Assembly: GCA_027886185.1 (NCBI GenBank)
Contig: WOAB01000056.1
Location: 7,254,001-7,318,000 of the forward strand
DNA: 64,000 nucleotides
From: Rheum nobile
Lineage: Eukaryota; Streptophyta; Magnoliopsida; Caryophyllales; Polygonaceae
Reading direction: 5' to 3'
Shown here: positions 54,821 through 64,000 of the stretch, piece by piece
Numbering within the stretch: the first letter of the stretch is position 1
Layout of the letters: each line of letters begins with the position of its first letter
Program-made: the position numbers and the translations under genes
The notes under the pieces: generated by a model
The model's database searches: none
Told to the model about the DNA's origin: nothing
What the model saw: only the letters and a program-made list of their open reading frames with translations

Positions 54821-55954
54821 TGTAGGATCGTGATTGTTAGATAAAAATTTAAGGAACTCAGAATATCAATTCTCAGTTCCTTTCGCAGCGGAAATAAACA
54901 ATCAAACAAATGACCAGTTCCTTATAGTGGAAACCTTTGATTGCCAACTCGCAATCCAGGATAAAAACCACTACCTTTCTTTCGAAAGGATTTCAAAGTC
55001 TACTTCTTGATTTCTTATCTCTTTTGGTTACAGCTTATCCTAGGAACAAACACACAGTTCCTTTGCCTTACACACAGTTAGACAATCCTAGATAACTTAA
55101 CACAATCAATAATCAATCCAAGAAACAGACTTTCGCACCTAGGAACTATCACTTACAGTCACAGGAACTTAGCACTCAGCTCTTCTTCCTTGACTGGTTC
55201 CTCTTGATCTCGGTTTGCTTTGATGATCTTGTTTGGAGCTTCACACTAGATATTTGCTAATGAGTGTGAGTCGTGTTTTTGTGCTCGAAGATAACCCTTG
55301 GGTTAGTCTTCCTTTTATAGAGGCTTCTTCGCAGCTCGATCCTCTTTGGGTTCCCACAGATTGAGCTTGCCCTAGATTGAGTGGTTCTCCTTGATTCACG
55401 TTGTTCTTGGCATGTGCAAACAACCTAGGCAGCTCTGAATCTCTCTTGGTTGGTCAACTACCTCAGACGATCCTTGCAATGTCATTGTCCAAACGCTTTC
55501 GTCCGAGGTTGACTAAGCTGGCCGCTTGGGAACCGTCTTATGGACAACGACGTCTTCATATCCTGTCGCTTTCATCGTCTCTGTCCGAGGTAGAGGTTCT
55601 CTAGGCATCTTGTTCTTTAGCTCTTGGACCTTGGCAGGATTTTGGAAGCTTCGGACAAGTCGTTTTCGACTCCTTTTGTCTGAGGTTGTGTGTCCCCAGA
55701 TTTCTCGGGAATCACAATGTCGCAAGCTTCATTTATGGGCACACCTGGGTTCCTCTGGATTCCTTCAGCTGTCTTGTTCCTTTGGTTCCCTAGTTCTGTT
55801 TGGCTTTCCTGCCTTTGGTAAATTCTTGTGGTTCCTTAAAACACATCTTTGAGATAAAACATTAGTATCATAATATTTGTCATCTTCAAAAGTAGAGAAA
55901 CTGAGGAACGAAACTCTCAGGAGAACCTAAGTTCCAAAGTTCCGTTTCCTAACA
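54821..55954 (-). repeat. 3' LTR of minus-strand Sirevirus
   Basis: 1134 bp; on the minus strand it runs TGTTAGGAAACGG...CACGATCCTACA. It begins right after the polypurine AAAAAGGGGGAAAT. A TATA box (tctataaaagga on minus, about 55310-55321) marks the likely promoter. ORFs within it are shadows. Confidence 0.85.
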
Positions 55955-56220
55955 ATTTCCCCCTTTTTGATGATGACAAATACAAGAAACCTGGCAACAT
56001 AATAGGACTTTGAATCTTGTGAGACCATATTGAGATAAAGGGATTTACAACATTTCAGATTAGTGTTTGAACATTCAATGGTTGCAAATTTCCCCTAAGC
56101 AAGTGAACGAGTTGATTTTAAGTTCCCCCTTAGAAGTAGAACTAGTTCAAAGTTCCTATTAATCCAGTAGTCTCAAAGTTCAAGGTTCCTATCCTTTTCT
56201 TCCCCCTTTTGACATCATCA
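55955..56220 (-). promoter_or_regulatory. Multiple polypurine tracts of Sirevirus
   Basis: Minus-strand purine runs AAAAAGGGGGAAAT (55955-55968, next to the LTR), TTAGGGGAAATTT (about 56086-56098), AAGGGGGAACTT (about 56121-56132) and AAAAGGGGGAAGAAAAGG (about 56193-56210) occur in one 260-bp stretch. Two of them follow the same gatgatgtc/catcatc phrase. Repeated polypurine tracts upstream of the 3' LTR are a reported Sirevirus feature. Confidence 0.7.
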
Positions 56221-56559
56221 AAAAGATTAAGTACAAGTTAAGAACATGATATCCAAGTAAATATGCGATTGCATCAAACCCATAAAAGGCATAATGAAAA
56301 CTTAAGGCAAAGACAGATCGATCATGGGAACGAAACTAAAGATAATCATTAAAGCTTCACTGATCATTGTTCAAAGACACACAACATCCAACAAAAACTA
56401 CAGTCGACAAAAGACAACAACACAAACAACAAACAACAAGGATAACAACAAAAGCAATCTTAGGGAAGACAACAATGGGATAGAAGAGGGGAGTAGGATC
56501 CTAAGGGAAACTACTAGCTCGCTGTGGAGTTACAGCACATGGAACCATAACAAGCGTTC

Positions 56560-58170
56560 CTATGGCATAGTAGCGGCCTCCTCTTCTTCAAACTTGTCGT
56601 CGGTTCCTACATGTTGGCCCGCGGCCTGATGAGCACTGATTGCACCTTGCCAATCCTTCTGCAGAACTTCCACCAAACTTTCGACAACAGAACTAATGCG
56701 CCCCAACTCTCTTACTTGATCATGGAGGGCGACCGGGATAGCAGTCGAGCCCACCATGATAGCCTTTTCAATACGATCCAGAGCAGTAAGGATCGCAGAG
56801 GAGTCTGGAGAGGGGTTGAGATGTGGCTGGGAACTAGAAGGGGCTTTGGAACTGGCCTTTTCCTTAGGCAGTTGAGCTTGAGCTTCAGAAGGGGGGTCTT
56901 GTTGTTCCTTTGTCTTCAACTTCCAAACTGTGGCCAAGGTAAGACACTTGCTATAGACTGTCTCAGGCAGATCAACTGGGTACTGGTGAAGGTTGGAGAT
57001 AATGTTTTTGATGATATGGGGGAAGGGTAAAGCATGAGAGTCATGGGATGAGCAGAACTGCATGTGGGCTAAGACAATGCGAGGGAGATCCAATTGAACA
57101 CCAGAGAGCACCTTGTCCATGTAGATGGCATCTGTGATGAGAACATTGTTCCGGTGCTCCTGTCTGGGAACCAGATTTCGGGTGATCCAGAAGTGTAACA
57201 ACTTGTTTGCGATGGAGAGATCCTTTGTCTCCAAAGATGAGGGGGAGGCGCCATCATAGATTTTCTTGACCACTGCTCCCTTGGATTTGTAGCCTTTTCC
57301 TTTGGGCCATCCCTTTTTTTGAGGCAGAATGCCAAACCCAGACCTTGACTCGATCCCTAGAGCAGATGCAATAAGGTTGACGGATAGAGGATAGCTGGTT
57401 CCCTTCCATATAAGAATGGCGTCGTTACAGGGAGAGTTCTCCTTCGCAGGCACAAATTCCATAGACTGGTAAAACAAGCGGACAACCTCATCAAAAGTAG
57501 AGAAAGGTTCAAACAGCATCTCATCCCATCCTTGAAACTGCAGCAGAGAATGGAACTCATTCAGGGCTTCTCCAAACAATTCCTCATCTTCTTCTTCCAG
57601 TTCTTGGGTCCAGAACTCCTTGCCGATTATGAGAGGCTTAAGGATCTTCCTCTTAGAGAAGAAAGAGGAGACCTGACCCAGGGAGGAGGAGGCAGAGAGG
57701 GAGGTGATTTTGGCTCTTTTTGTGGATTTGGTTTCATAGGGAACTATGGCTTGGGAACTCCTCTTTCTCTGTTGTATTCTAGTGGCGACAGAGGGACCAG
57801 GGTTAGAAGTGGTTTTGGATTTGAGGCTTACTGGTGAGGGCTCAGGGCTGAGGAGCTCTTGGAGAGATTTGTCAGGCGAGGAGTCATGAGAGCCACCTTC
57901 GGAGGCGGATTTGGTGGCCGATTCAGAGGCCAGAGTGATGGCCATGGCTTTCTCCTCAGCCTGTTCCTTTGGTGGCTCCTCAATTTTCTCTTCGGGTTGC
58001 TCCACTGGTTTCTTCACAGGGTTCTCTACTGCTTTCTCTTTAGGTTGGGATTTTTGAGAGGAGGTGGTAGAAATGGGCTTAGAAGATGAAACTGCCTTCT
58101 TTTCTCGAAAGACTCTGAGAATGGCAGCCTCTTCCTCATTCAGGATAACATTAGGGTTTTGGTTTGCCAT
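56560..58170 (-). CDS. Extra ORF in env position of Sirevirus ('putative plant transposon protein' domain)
   Basis: An unbroken 536-residue frame from ATG 58170 (MANQNPNVILNEEEAAILRV). Residues about 30-160 are low-complexity Lys/Glu/Pro/Ser with a possible basic nuclear-type signal near 130-155 (RIQQRKRSSQ, KSTKRAK). Residues about 165-405 form a globular domain (SFFSKRKILKPLIIGKEFW, LLQFQGWDEMLF, FYQSMEF, KLLHFWITRNLVPRQEHRNN, VYSKCLTLATVWKLK) that matches, from memory, the Pfam 'putative plant transposon protein' family. The tail is Ser/Pro-rich with a short helical stretch and an acidic end. There is no signal peptide or membrane helix, so it is not envelope-like. It lies 849 bp after RNase H with its own start, so it probably needs a separate transcript or internal initiation. 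Function unknown. Confidence 0.8.
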   Translation of the reverse strand: MANQNPNVILNEEEAAILRVFREKKAVSSSKPISTTSSQKSQPKEKAVENPVKKPVEQPEEKIEEPPKEQAEEKAMAITLASESATKSASEGGSHDSSPDKSLQELLSPEPSPVSLKSKTTSNPGPSVATRIQQRKRSSQAIVPYETKSTKRAKITSLSASSSLGQVSSFFSKRKILKPLIIGKEFWTQELEEEDEELFGEALNEFHSLLQFQGWDEMLFEPFSTFDEVVRLFYQSMEFVPAKENSPCNDAILIWKGTSYPLSVNLIASALGIESRSGFGILPQKKGWPKGKGYKSKGAVVKKIYDGASPSSLETKDLSIANKLLHFWITRNLVPRQEHRNNVLITDAIYMDKVLSGVQLDLPRIVLAHMQFCSSHDSHALPFPHIIKNIISNLHQYPVDLPETVYSKCLTLATVWKLKTKEQQDPPSEAQAQLPKEKASSKAPSSSQPHLNPSPDSSAILTALDRIEKAIMVGSTAIPVALHDQVRELGRISSVVESLVEVLQKDWQGAISAHQAAGQHVGTDDKFEEEEAATMP

Positions 58171-59019
58171 TTTTGAGGATTTAAGGATTTCTGTGTTTGA
58201 GAGAGGGAGAAGTAGAAGATCAGAGAAATGGCGAGTTGTGGGATTAGCTTGGATGAACAGGGCAACTCTTTAAAGGCGGTGAAGATCTCTGAAGATCAAG
58301 AGCAGAGGTGACCGTTGAATCAAATCCAGCCGTTGAGAAGATCAAGGCCAATCCGGAGCATTAATGGAAGTTGTAGCTTTTCGGAACGGCTAACTCAATT
58401 TTGAAAAATTGTCCATTCAGAGAAGAGAGAGAGAGAGAGATTCTGCCACTGATGAGACGTGCCTTATCCCTGCGAATTTGCCATAAATAGCTTCTGGGAA
58501 GAGCCAAACGAGCCGTTGGAGAGACGCTAAGTTCTGATTCCTTTCTGGCGATATTTTCAGCGAGCTAGAGGGATGTATGGAAACCTTTGGTGTGGGTTAA
58601 AACAATGGAACCAAAAATAGTACGTTCCCATACAAGGAATCAGGGTAGGCTATTTTTCGCATTGCACAATAATTCTCAGAGAGGGTTTAGAGATGGATCA
58701 TAGAGATTTAAATTTAGCAATGAGGCAAGGGTAGGTCTTAGTACACACTCATCATCTCGGCTTGTAATATTGGGTTAGAAATATGATCAGATTGTGACTT
58801 TTGGGCCATCAAAAAAACTTGAACAATGAGGAATTAAAGAATAATGAGAACCAAAAGGAAACGAGCCAGAAAAATTTATCTAAGCCCTTTTTAAGAAACC
58901 ATTATGACAAAAAAGGTTTGTGGCAAAAGATATAACACAAGGACATCAAGACTCAACAAGTTAAATATCTTAAACTAGTCAATCAGGGGAACTGGAAAGA
59001 ATTCTTAGAACTAAGGTCA
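58171..59019 (-). other. Spacer between RNase H and extra ORF
   Basis: No coding sequence. On the minus strand it is the 5' leader of the extra ORF. It contains a GA microsatellite at about 58421-58441 and a GC-richer part (58170-58560) that could hold an internal promoter, though no clear TATA box was identified. Confidence 0.5.
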
Positions 59020-60717
59020 CTACTGAGTAATAGGAATCATTCCTAGTTCCAATCTAAGGTTATCGAAATGAACTCTATTCAATGCCTTGGTGAATATATC
59101 TGCAATCTGATCTTCAGTTCTACAAAATTTCATAATGATATTTTCCTTCTCAACATGATCTCTAAGAAAATGATGTCTAATGTCAATATGCTTGGTCCTA
59201 GTATGATGCACATGATTCTTAGAAATGTTTATGGCACTAGTGTTGTCACAAAGAATAGTGAGAGGGCCATAAGACATACCAAAGTCTGCGAGTTGTTGCT
59301 TTAGCCAGAGAAGTTGGGAACAACAAGAGGCAACTGCAATGTACTCGGATTCTGTGGTGGAGAGGGAGACTGAAACTTGTTTCTTTGATCCCCATGACAC
59401 AAGACAAGGGCCTAGGAACTGTGCCATTCCAGAAGTGCTCTTCCTATCCACCAAGTATCCAGCATAATCAGCATCAGTGAAACCCATCAGCTCAAAGGGA
59501 CATTCTTTGGGGTACCAAATGCAAAGATCGTCAGTTCCCTTGAGATATCGAAGTATTCTCTTCACAGCAGCGAAGTGGGTTTCTCTTGGACAAGATTGGA
59601 ACCTAGCACACAAGCCAACAGCAAAGACAATGTCTGGTCGACTGGCGGTTAGGTACATGAGTGAGCCGATCATACCTCTATAGAGCTTCTCTTCCACTAG
59701 AGGACTCGAATTGTCCTTATCCAGATGGGCAATGGTGGATATGGGAGTGGAGAGAGGCTTGCATGAATCCATTTTGAACTTCTTCAGTAGTTCCCTGACA
59801 TACTTTTGTTGATGGATTTGAATACCATCTTCCTTTTGAGTGATTTGTAATCCGAGGAAGAATGTGAGTTCCCCAATTAAACTCATTTCAAATTCACTGC
59901 TCATCAGATCTTTGAACTTGTCTACAAGGGACAGGTTAGTGGAACACAAAATGATATCATCAACATAGATTTGAACCACTAAGATGTTACCTTCTTCTTC
60001 TAGGATGAAGAGAGTTTTATCAATAACTCCACGCCTGTAGCCGTTTGAAAGTAGGAACTGGGCAAGACGATCATACCATGCTCTGGGAGCCTGCTTGAGG
60101 CCATATAGTGCCTTGTCTAGGAAGTAGACATGATCTGGATGATCGTCGTCTTCGAAGCCAGGAGGTTGCTTGACATAGACTTCTTCTTGAAGAATTCCAT
60201 TGAGGAAGGCTGTCTTCACATCCATTTGGAACAACTTGAACCCTTTGTGAGATACGAAGGCAATTAACAACCTTATTGCTTCGATCCTTGCCACTGGAGC
60301 ATAGGTTTCATCATAGTCAATTCCTTCTTGTTGATTGTATCCTTGAGCCATAAGTCTTGCTTTGTTCCTTATCACAGCTCCTGTATCATCTAGCTTGTTT
60401 CTGAAAACCCATCTGGTTCCTATGATGTGCTTATCCTTGGGGCGAGGAACCAGATGCCAGACTTTGTTCATTTCAAATTGATGAAGCTCTTCTTGCATGG
60501 CTTGGATCCAGTCCGCATCCTTCAGTGCCTCACCTATGTTCTTTGGTTCCACAATAGACAAACAGGCATTAAAGGCAAAGAAAATTAGATGTTCATACCT
60601 GACTGGAGGCTTGATGACTCTTCTTTCTCTGTTGGAAGCCAGAGTATTTGATGTGGAGACATTCTGAGTTGAGCATTCAACTTCCTGGTTGGGGTCACCT
60701 TCTCCATTGAAGAACAT
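59020..60717 (-). CDS. pol: Copia reverse transcriptase-RNase H block
   Basis: 565 open residues ending at the natural pol stop. RVT_2 features: EALKDADWIQAMQEELHQ (about 63-80), GTRWVFRNKLDD, YDETYAPVARIEAIR, FKLFQMDVKTAFLNG, the catalytic VQIYVDDIILCS (about 252-263), and FFLGLQITQKEDGIQIHQ. The connection SRPDIVFAVGLCARFQ leads to copia RNase H with MGFTDADYAG, SLSTTESEYIA, ILCDNTSAI and HIDIRHHFLRD, so all expected acidic residues are present. The block copies element RNA into DNA and degrades the RNA strand. It is in frame with the upstream integrase but separated from it by TAA 60784-60786 and TAG 60928-60930, so the ATG at 60717 is only the first Met after a stop. Confidence 0.93.
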   Translation of the reverse strand: MFFNGEGDPNQEVECSTQNVSTSNTLASNRERRVIKPPVRYEHLIFFAFNACLSIVEPKNIGEALKDADWIQAMQEELHQFEMNKVWHLVPRPKDKHIIGTRWVFRNKLDDTGAVIRNKARLMAQGYNQQEGIDYDETYAPVARIEAIRLLIAFVSHKGFKLFQMDVKTAFLNGILQEEVYVKQPPGFEDDDHPDHVYFLDKALYGLKQAPRAWYDRLAQFLLSNGYRRGVIDKTLFILEEEGNILVVQIYVDDIILCSTNLSLVDKFKDLMSSEFEMSLIGELTFFLGLQITQKEDGIQIHQQKYVRELLKKFKMDSCKPLSTPISTIAHLDKDNSSPLVEEKLYRGMIGSLMYLTASRPDIVFAVGLCARFQSCPRETHFAAVKRILRYLKGTDDLCIWYPKECPFELMGFTDADYAGYLVDRKSTSGMAQFLGPCLVSWGSKKQVSVSLSTTESEYIAVASCCSQLLWLKQQLADFGMSYGPLTILCDNTSAINISKNHVHHTRTKHIDIRHHFLRDHVEKENIIMKFCRTEDQIADIFTKALNRVHFDNLRLELGMIPITQ

Positions 60718-60927
60718 GTGGGAAGATGAATCATTGAGATCTCCACAGATGTTGTCGTCATGCTCATGGTTCCCAGAAATGGATTATTGTTCATTATCCA
60801 TTGGAACCGGTGGGGGAGCCATTGGAGGGTTCCGATCATCAGGACAGGAACTGGGAGGAGTGACATTTTCATCTGGATCTTCTTGAGATGGCTTGGGAAA
60901 TGGATCTTCAAAGGAACTGGTGGTATT

Positions 60928-62232
60928 CTACATAATCTTTCCAAGTGATTTTTCATTAAAAATAACATGAATACTTTCTTCTACCTTTTTAGTCCTTTTG
61001 TTGAAGACCTTGTATGCCTTACTGCCTGAGGCATAACCAATGAAGATTCCTTCATCACTTCTTGGGTCGAACTTGCCAAGATTGTCCTTCCCATTGTTGT
61101 GCACAAAACATTTGCATCCGAACACCCTCAGATGTGAAATGTTGGGAACTCTTCCTCTTAGGAGCTCATAGGGTGTCTTCTCTGTGATTGGGCGAAGCAT
61201 GGCTCTATTGATGATGTAGCACGCTGTGTTGATCGCCTCAGCCCAAAATGATTGGGAGAGTCCACTTGAGATCAGCATAGTTCGAGCCATGTCCTCCAAG
61301 GTCCTGTTCTTCCTTTCTACTACTCCATTCTGTTGAGGAGTGTATGGTGCAGAGAAGTTGTGATCGATGCCATGCTCACTGCAAAAGGTTAGAAATTCTC
61401 CATTTTCGAATTCGGTACCATGGTCAGACCGAATAGCATTTAGTGAACAATCAAGAGATTTTTCTAACAAGGGAACCAGATCTTTAAAGCGGTCAATAAC
61501 TTCACTTTTAGATTTAATGAATATGGTCCAAGTAAAATGAGAGAAGTCATCGACAATAACAAAGATATACCTGTTCCCTCCTAGGCTTTGAACTCTCATG
61601 GGTCCACAAAGATCCATGTGGATAAGTTCAAGAGGCCTTGAGGTGCTTACCACGTTTTTGGATTTGAAGGAACTACGAGCCTGTTTTCCTTTTACACAGT
61701 CAGAGCACAGTTCCTTAGATGTGCCACTCAGCTTTGGCAATCCTCTGACTAGTTCCTTTGAGTGTAGCTTTTGAATCAGCTTAGTGCTAGCATGACCGAG
61801 GCGTTGGTGCCACAACTCAGCTTGGTCATTCACGGTTGAGAGACACAGTTTCTCCTTGGGGACGAAGGATGGATCAACAATGTAAACATTGTTGAATCTC
61901 TTTCCTTTTAGGATGATTTGTCCCGAGGAGTCAAGAACTGAGCATTCGTTTGATCTAAATCTGACTTCATTGTCTCCTTGATCACACAGTTGTGACACAC
62001 TTATTAGATCAAAACCAAGACTATCAACAAGGTGAACTTTGTTTACCTGCATGTGATCGTTGAGTTTCACAGTTCCTATTCCACAGATTTTCCCTTTGCT
62101 TTTGTCTCCAAAGGATATGTTCCCTCCTTGGAGAGGTTGAAGAGAGGTCATTTGATTTCTTTTTCCGATCATATGGCATGAGCAACCACTGTCAATGTAC
62201 CATAGTTGGGGTTGCCTCTCTTCTTTCTGCAC
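60928..62232 (-). CDS. pol: Copia protease and integrase block
   Basis: 434 residues in the same frame as gag and RT. It begins with the aspartic protease (LWYIDSGCSCHM, active-site DSG; residues about 10-21), then the gag-pre-integrase segment ELWHQRLGHAS with CSDCVKGKQARSSF (HHCC zinc finger, about 139-190), then the integrase core: LIHMDLCGPM, FVIVDDFSHFTW, IRSDHGTEFENGEF and YTPQQNGVVERKNRTLEDMA, giving the D, D and E of the catalytic triad. It ends HVIFNEKSLGKIM and TAG 60928-60930. It processes the polyprotein and inserts the cDNA. The catalytic residues look intact, so only the flanking stops argue against function. Confidence 0.92.
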   Translation of the reverse strand: MQKEERQPQLWYIDSGCSCHMIGKRNQMTSLQPLQGGNISFGDKSKGKICGIGTVKLNDHMQVNKVHLVDSLGFDLISVSQLCDQGDNEVRFRSNECSVLDSSGQIILKGKRFNNVYIVDPSFVPKEKLCLSTVNDQAELWHQRLGHASTKLIQKLHSKELVRGLPKLSGTSKELCSDCVKGKQARSSFKSKNVVSTSRPLELIHMDLCGPMRVQSLGGNRYIFVIVDDFSHFTWTIFIKSKSEVIDRFKDLVPLLEKSLDCSLNAIRSDHGTEFENGEFLTFCSEHGIDHNFSAPYTPQQNGVVERKNRTLEDMARTMLISSGLSQSFWAEAINTACYIINRAMLRPITEKTPYELLRGRVPNISHLRVFGCKCFVHNNGKDNLGKFDPRSDEGIFIGYASGSKAYKVFNKRTKKVEESIHVIFNEKSLGKIM

Positions 62233-62241
62233 ACAAGGGAA

Positions 62242-63999
62242 CTAAGATTTCTGAACCCAGCGAAGCTTGGCTTTACTGGGGGGATTAGCATTTCGAGTTT
62301 GTGAATAATCAGGGAATTGGTTCCTTTCCTGGTGATAAGCACTTTTCTCCCTTTCAAAGTTCCTTTTCTTAGCACAATCAGTGTTGTAATGGCCATTCTT
62401 ACCACAGTAGGTACATAAGCGGTTGTAGACAACATGACCATACTTTCCTTTTCCTGGCCTAAAAGGTTTTTCAATTTTTTTGTTGAAATCAACATTGTTT
62501 TTAACCTTACTATTGGCCATGTCAACATATTTTTTGTGAGCAAAAGAATTGGCGAACCATTGATTTTCAGGAGTCATTTTTTCTTTTCCTTTTGGTTCCC
62601 TCTTAGGGCTTTGAGAACCTTCATTGAGACGTTTGGCAACCTCAGCCTTGTTCTCAAGCACCATGATCTTCTCTGATAGGAACTGATTCCTGTCACGAGA
62701 GGTGGCAAGAGCAATGCTGAGGTTCTCATTCATCTCAACAAGTTCTCGTCTGGCCTTTTCATTTTCAGCATCATTGTTATCCTTGTTGTTGACATATCCT
62801 ATTCCATGACGTTGTCTCACAAAGACAGTTTGATTTATCATTTTTTCATTAATGGAATCAGTGAGATTGTCTAACCTATCAATAATGGACTGAAGCATTT
62901 CATTTCCAATAGAGTTAGCATGCAAAGGAACTTTAACAGAATCTATGCCAGTTTCATCGCAAGATTTGCAGATTTTAAGGTGACTAGCATGCACGTTCCT
63001 AATATCAATCAGCTTGGAGTGAGTTTCAGCTAGGTCTTTTTCAGATTCATTAAGTTTCTTACTCCAAACAGAATTCTCAACAGTTAAGCATGCAATTTCA
63101 TCTTCGCAGTCATCAAGTTTATGTTGAAGGGAACTGGTTTCCTTCCCTAGTTTCTTTATGATCTTAAGAAGTTGTTTCTTATCACAATCAACTAGAGATT
63201 TTAAGAGATCATCAGAAGTTACCTCAAGGTCTTCTGAATCGCTTGAGTCTCCTTTTGCCATGAGACATCTTCCTCCAGCGAAGCCGCTCAGATCCAGTTC
63301 CTCATCTGAGTCTTCTCCCCATGAGGCTACGAGAGCCTTCTTTCTCTGAGGTTTTTCTTCTTCCTTGGAGTCTTCCTTGTTGGGACAGTTCTTAGCGTAG
63401 TGTCCCTTCTCTTTGCACTCGTAACAAGAGACTTCCTTTAGATCCCTTCTGGGTCCGTTGTAGGAGGAACTGCCATTTTGGAACCTTCCCTTCACAAAGA
63501 ATTTTTTGATATTCTTTTAGAAGAGGGCTGTTAGCTCGTCCTCCTCTTCTTCCAAGTCTGAGTTCTCTTGCTCCATCTCAAGCCTTGAGAAAGCTTTGGA
63601 GATCTTAAGGGCGATTCCTTTCTCCAGTTTCTTATCGGCATTGGCTTTAGTGTGCTCTCCTTCTTCAACTTCCAGTTTCCCTATGACTTGGGTCAAGGGA
63701 AGGGATTGGATGCCTGGAGTGTTCTTTATGATTCCCTTGAGAAGAGTGAACTTGGAGTTGAGTCCATTGATGATCACTAAGGACTTGGAGACTTCATCAA
63801 GATCAACTCCCGCCGCCGTCAACTGTCCAATTAATCTGTTGAAGCGAGATTAGTACTCTGAGATGGTCTCAGTTTCCATCATTTTGAAGGTGTGGTATTC
63901 TCCTTCCAAAGCAAACTTTCTGCTTTGCTTTAGTTCCTCACTTCCTTCATGCATCTCCTTGAGAGCTTTCCATATCTCCTTGGCTGTCTTGATGCCTAT
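62242..63999 (-). pseudogene. gag: Sirevirus Gag, interrupted by stops, continues beyond the window
   Basis: From the window edge the frame reads IWKALKEMHEGSEELKQ, TAA 63850-63852, then LIGQLTAAGVDLDEVSKSL, LVIINGLNSKFTLLKGI, TAA 63517-63519, then an open 417-residue part (63495-62242). This part has the zinc knuckle CYECKEKGHYAKNC (about residues 24-37), a long coiled-coil region with TVFVRQRHGIGYVNNK, and a second knuckle CTYCGKNGHYNTDC near residue 368, and ends VQKS at TAG 62242-62244, directly before protease. Two knuckles flanking a coiled coil are unusual outside Sireviruses. In the family, Gag forms the particle; the coiled coil has been linked to interaction with a host dynein light-chain-type protein in SIRE1 (recalled). 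Confidence 0.88.
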
Positions 64000-64000
64000 G

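Larger units (their letters stand above)
54821..63999 (-). mobile_element. Sirevirus (Ty1/copia) with extra ORF, continues past the window
   Basis: Read on the minus strand from the window end: gag (63999-62242), protease-integrase (62241-60928), RT-RNase H (60927-59020), an 849-bp spacer, an extra ORF (58170-56560), a polypurine-rich region and the 3' LTR (55954-54821). Protease before integrase before RT is the copia order. The very long Gag with coiled coil, the extra ORF after RNase H and the run of polypurine tracts mark the Sirevirus group. The 5' LTR and first part of gag are outside. Gag-pol stays in a single frame through the window, with five internal stops and no frame slip. Confidence 0.9.

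Noticed and set aside
57532..58089. Plus-strand ORFs with Gly/Phe-rich products
   Set aside because: Antisense of the Sirevirus extra ORF, whose minus-strand frame has coherent domain structure.

Overview
This is a window of plant nuclear DNA, almost certainly from a eudicot. The evidence is nested LTR retrotransposons with plant-type PBS sequences (TGGTATCAGRGCC), a Mutator element carrying a plant-style Ulp1/DUF1985 gene, a plant mariner transposase with DD39D spacing, Helitrons ending in CTAG, Tourist- and Stowaway-like MITEs, and one intron-containing host gene of the plant isochorismatase family. No bacterial operon, CRISPR array or rRNA is visible. I cannot name the species from sequence alone.

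Layout. 1-3591: broken 3' end and ~3 kb 3' LTR of a Tekay/Del-like Ty3/gypsy chromovirus. 3592-7440: AT-rich DNA with degenerate TGTGCAT repeats and an unclassified terminal-inverted-repeat element. 7441-16055: one minus-strand LINE split into three pieces by two later insertions, a solo LTR (8031-10476, TSD gtttg) and a complete small LTR element (11238-15880, TSD catcc) that keeps only gag and protease. 16842-18622: a five-exon minus-strand host gene for a nicotinamidase/isochorismatase-like hydrolase, intact as read here. 19525-24760: a Mutator-like element with a decayed SUMO-protease-like gene on one strand and a transposase N-terminal fragment on the other. 24790-24953: a Tourist-like MITE. 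25125-28737: a degraded mariner. 28738-33321: AT-rich DNA with two exon-like islands and a long GAATAT/ATATTC-rich tract.

33322-38420: a degraded short-LTR chromovirus (TSD gaaac). 40190-47077: a truncated Helitron plus ~260 bp of right flank, duplicated in tandem (~3.42 kb units) with a fold-back junction. 47452-48776: a Stowaway MITE with a poly(A) retroposon inserted beside it (15 bp TSD). 48790-51800: AT-rich repeats, a possible small membrane-protein ORF and unknown gene fragments. 51810-54138: LTR and gag of a plus-strand Sirevirus-like copia element. 54821-63999 (running off the window): a minus-strand Sirevirus with its 3' LTR, a row of polypurine tracts, a 536-codon extra ORF in the env position, RT/RNase H, integrase, protease and gag.

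How it fits together. Nearly everything is mobile DNA, and most coding capacity is element-borne and broken by stops or frameshifts. The intact exceptions are the host hydrolase gene, the Sirevirus RT-RNase H and AP-integrase blocks, and the Sirevirus extra ORF. Insertion order can be read from nesting and target-site duplications: the LINE came first, then the two LTR elements inside it; the Stowaway MITE came before the adjacent retroposon; and the Helitron helicase was already damaged before the segment duplicated.
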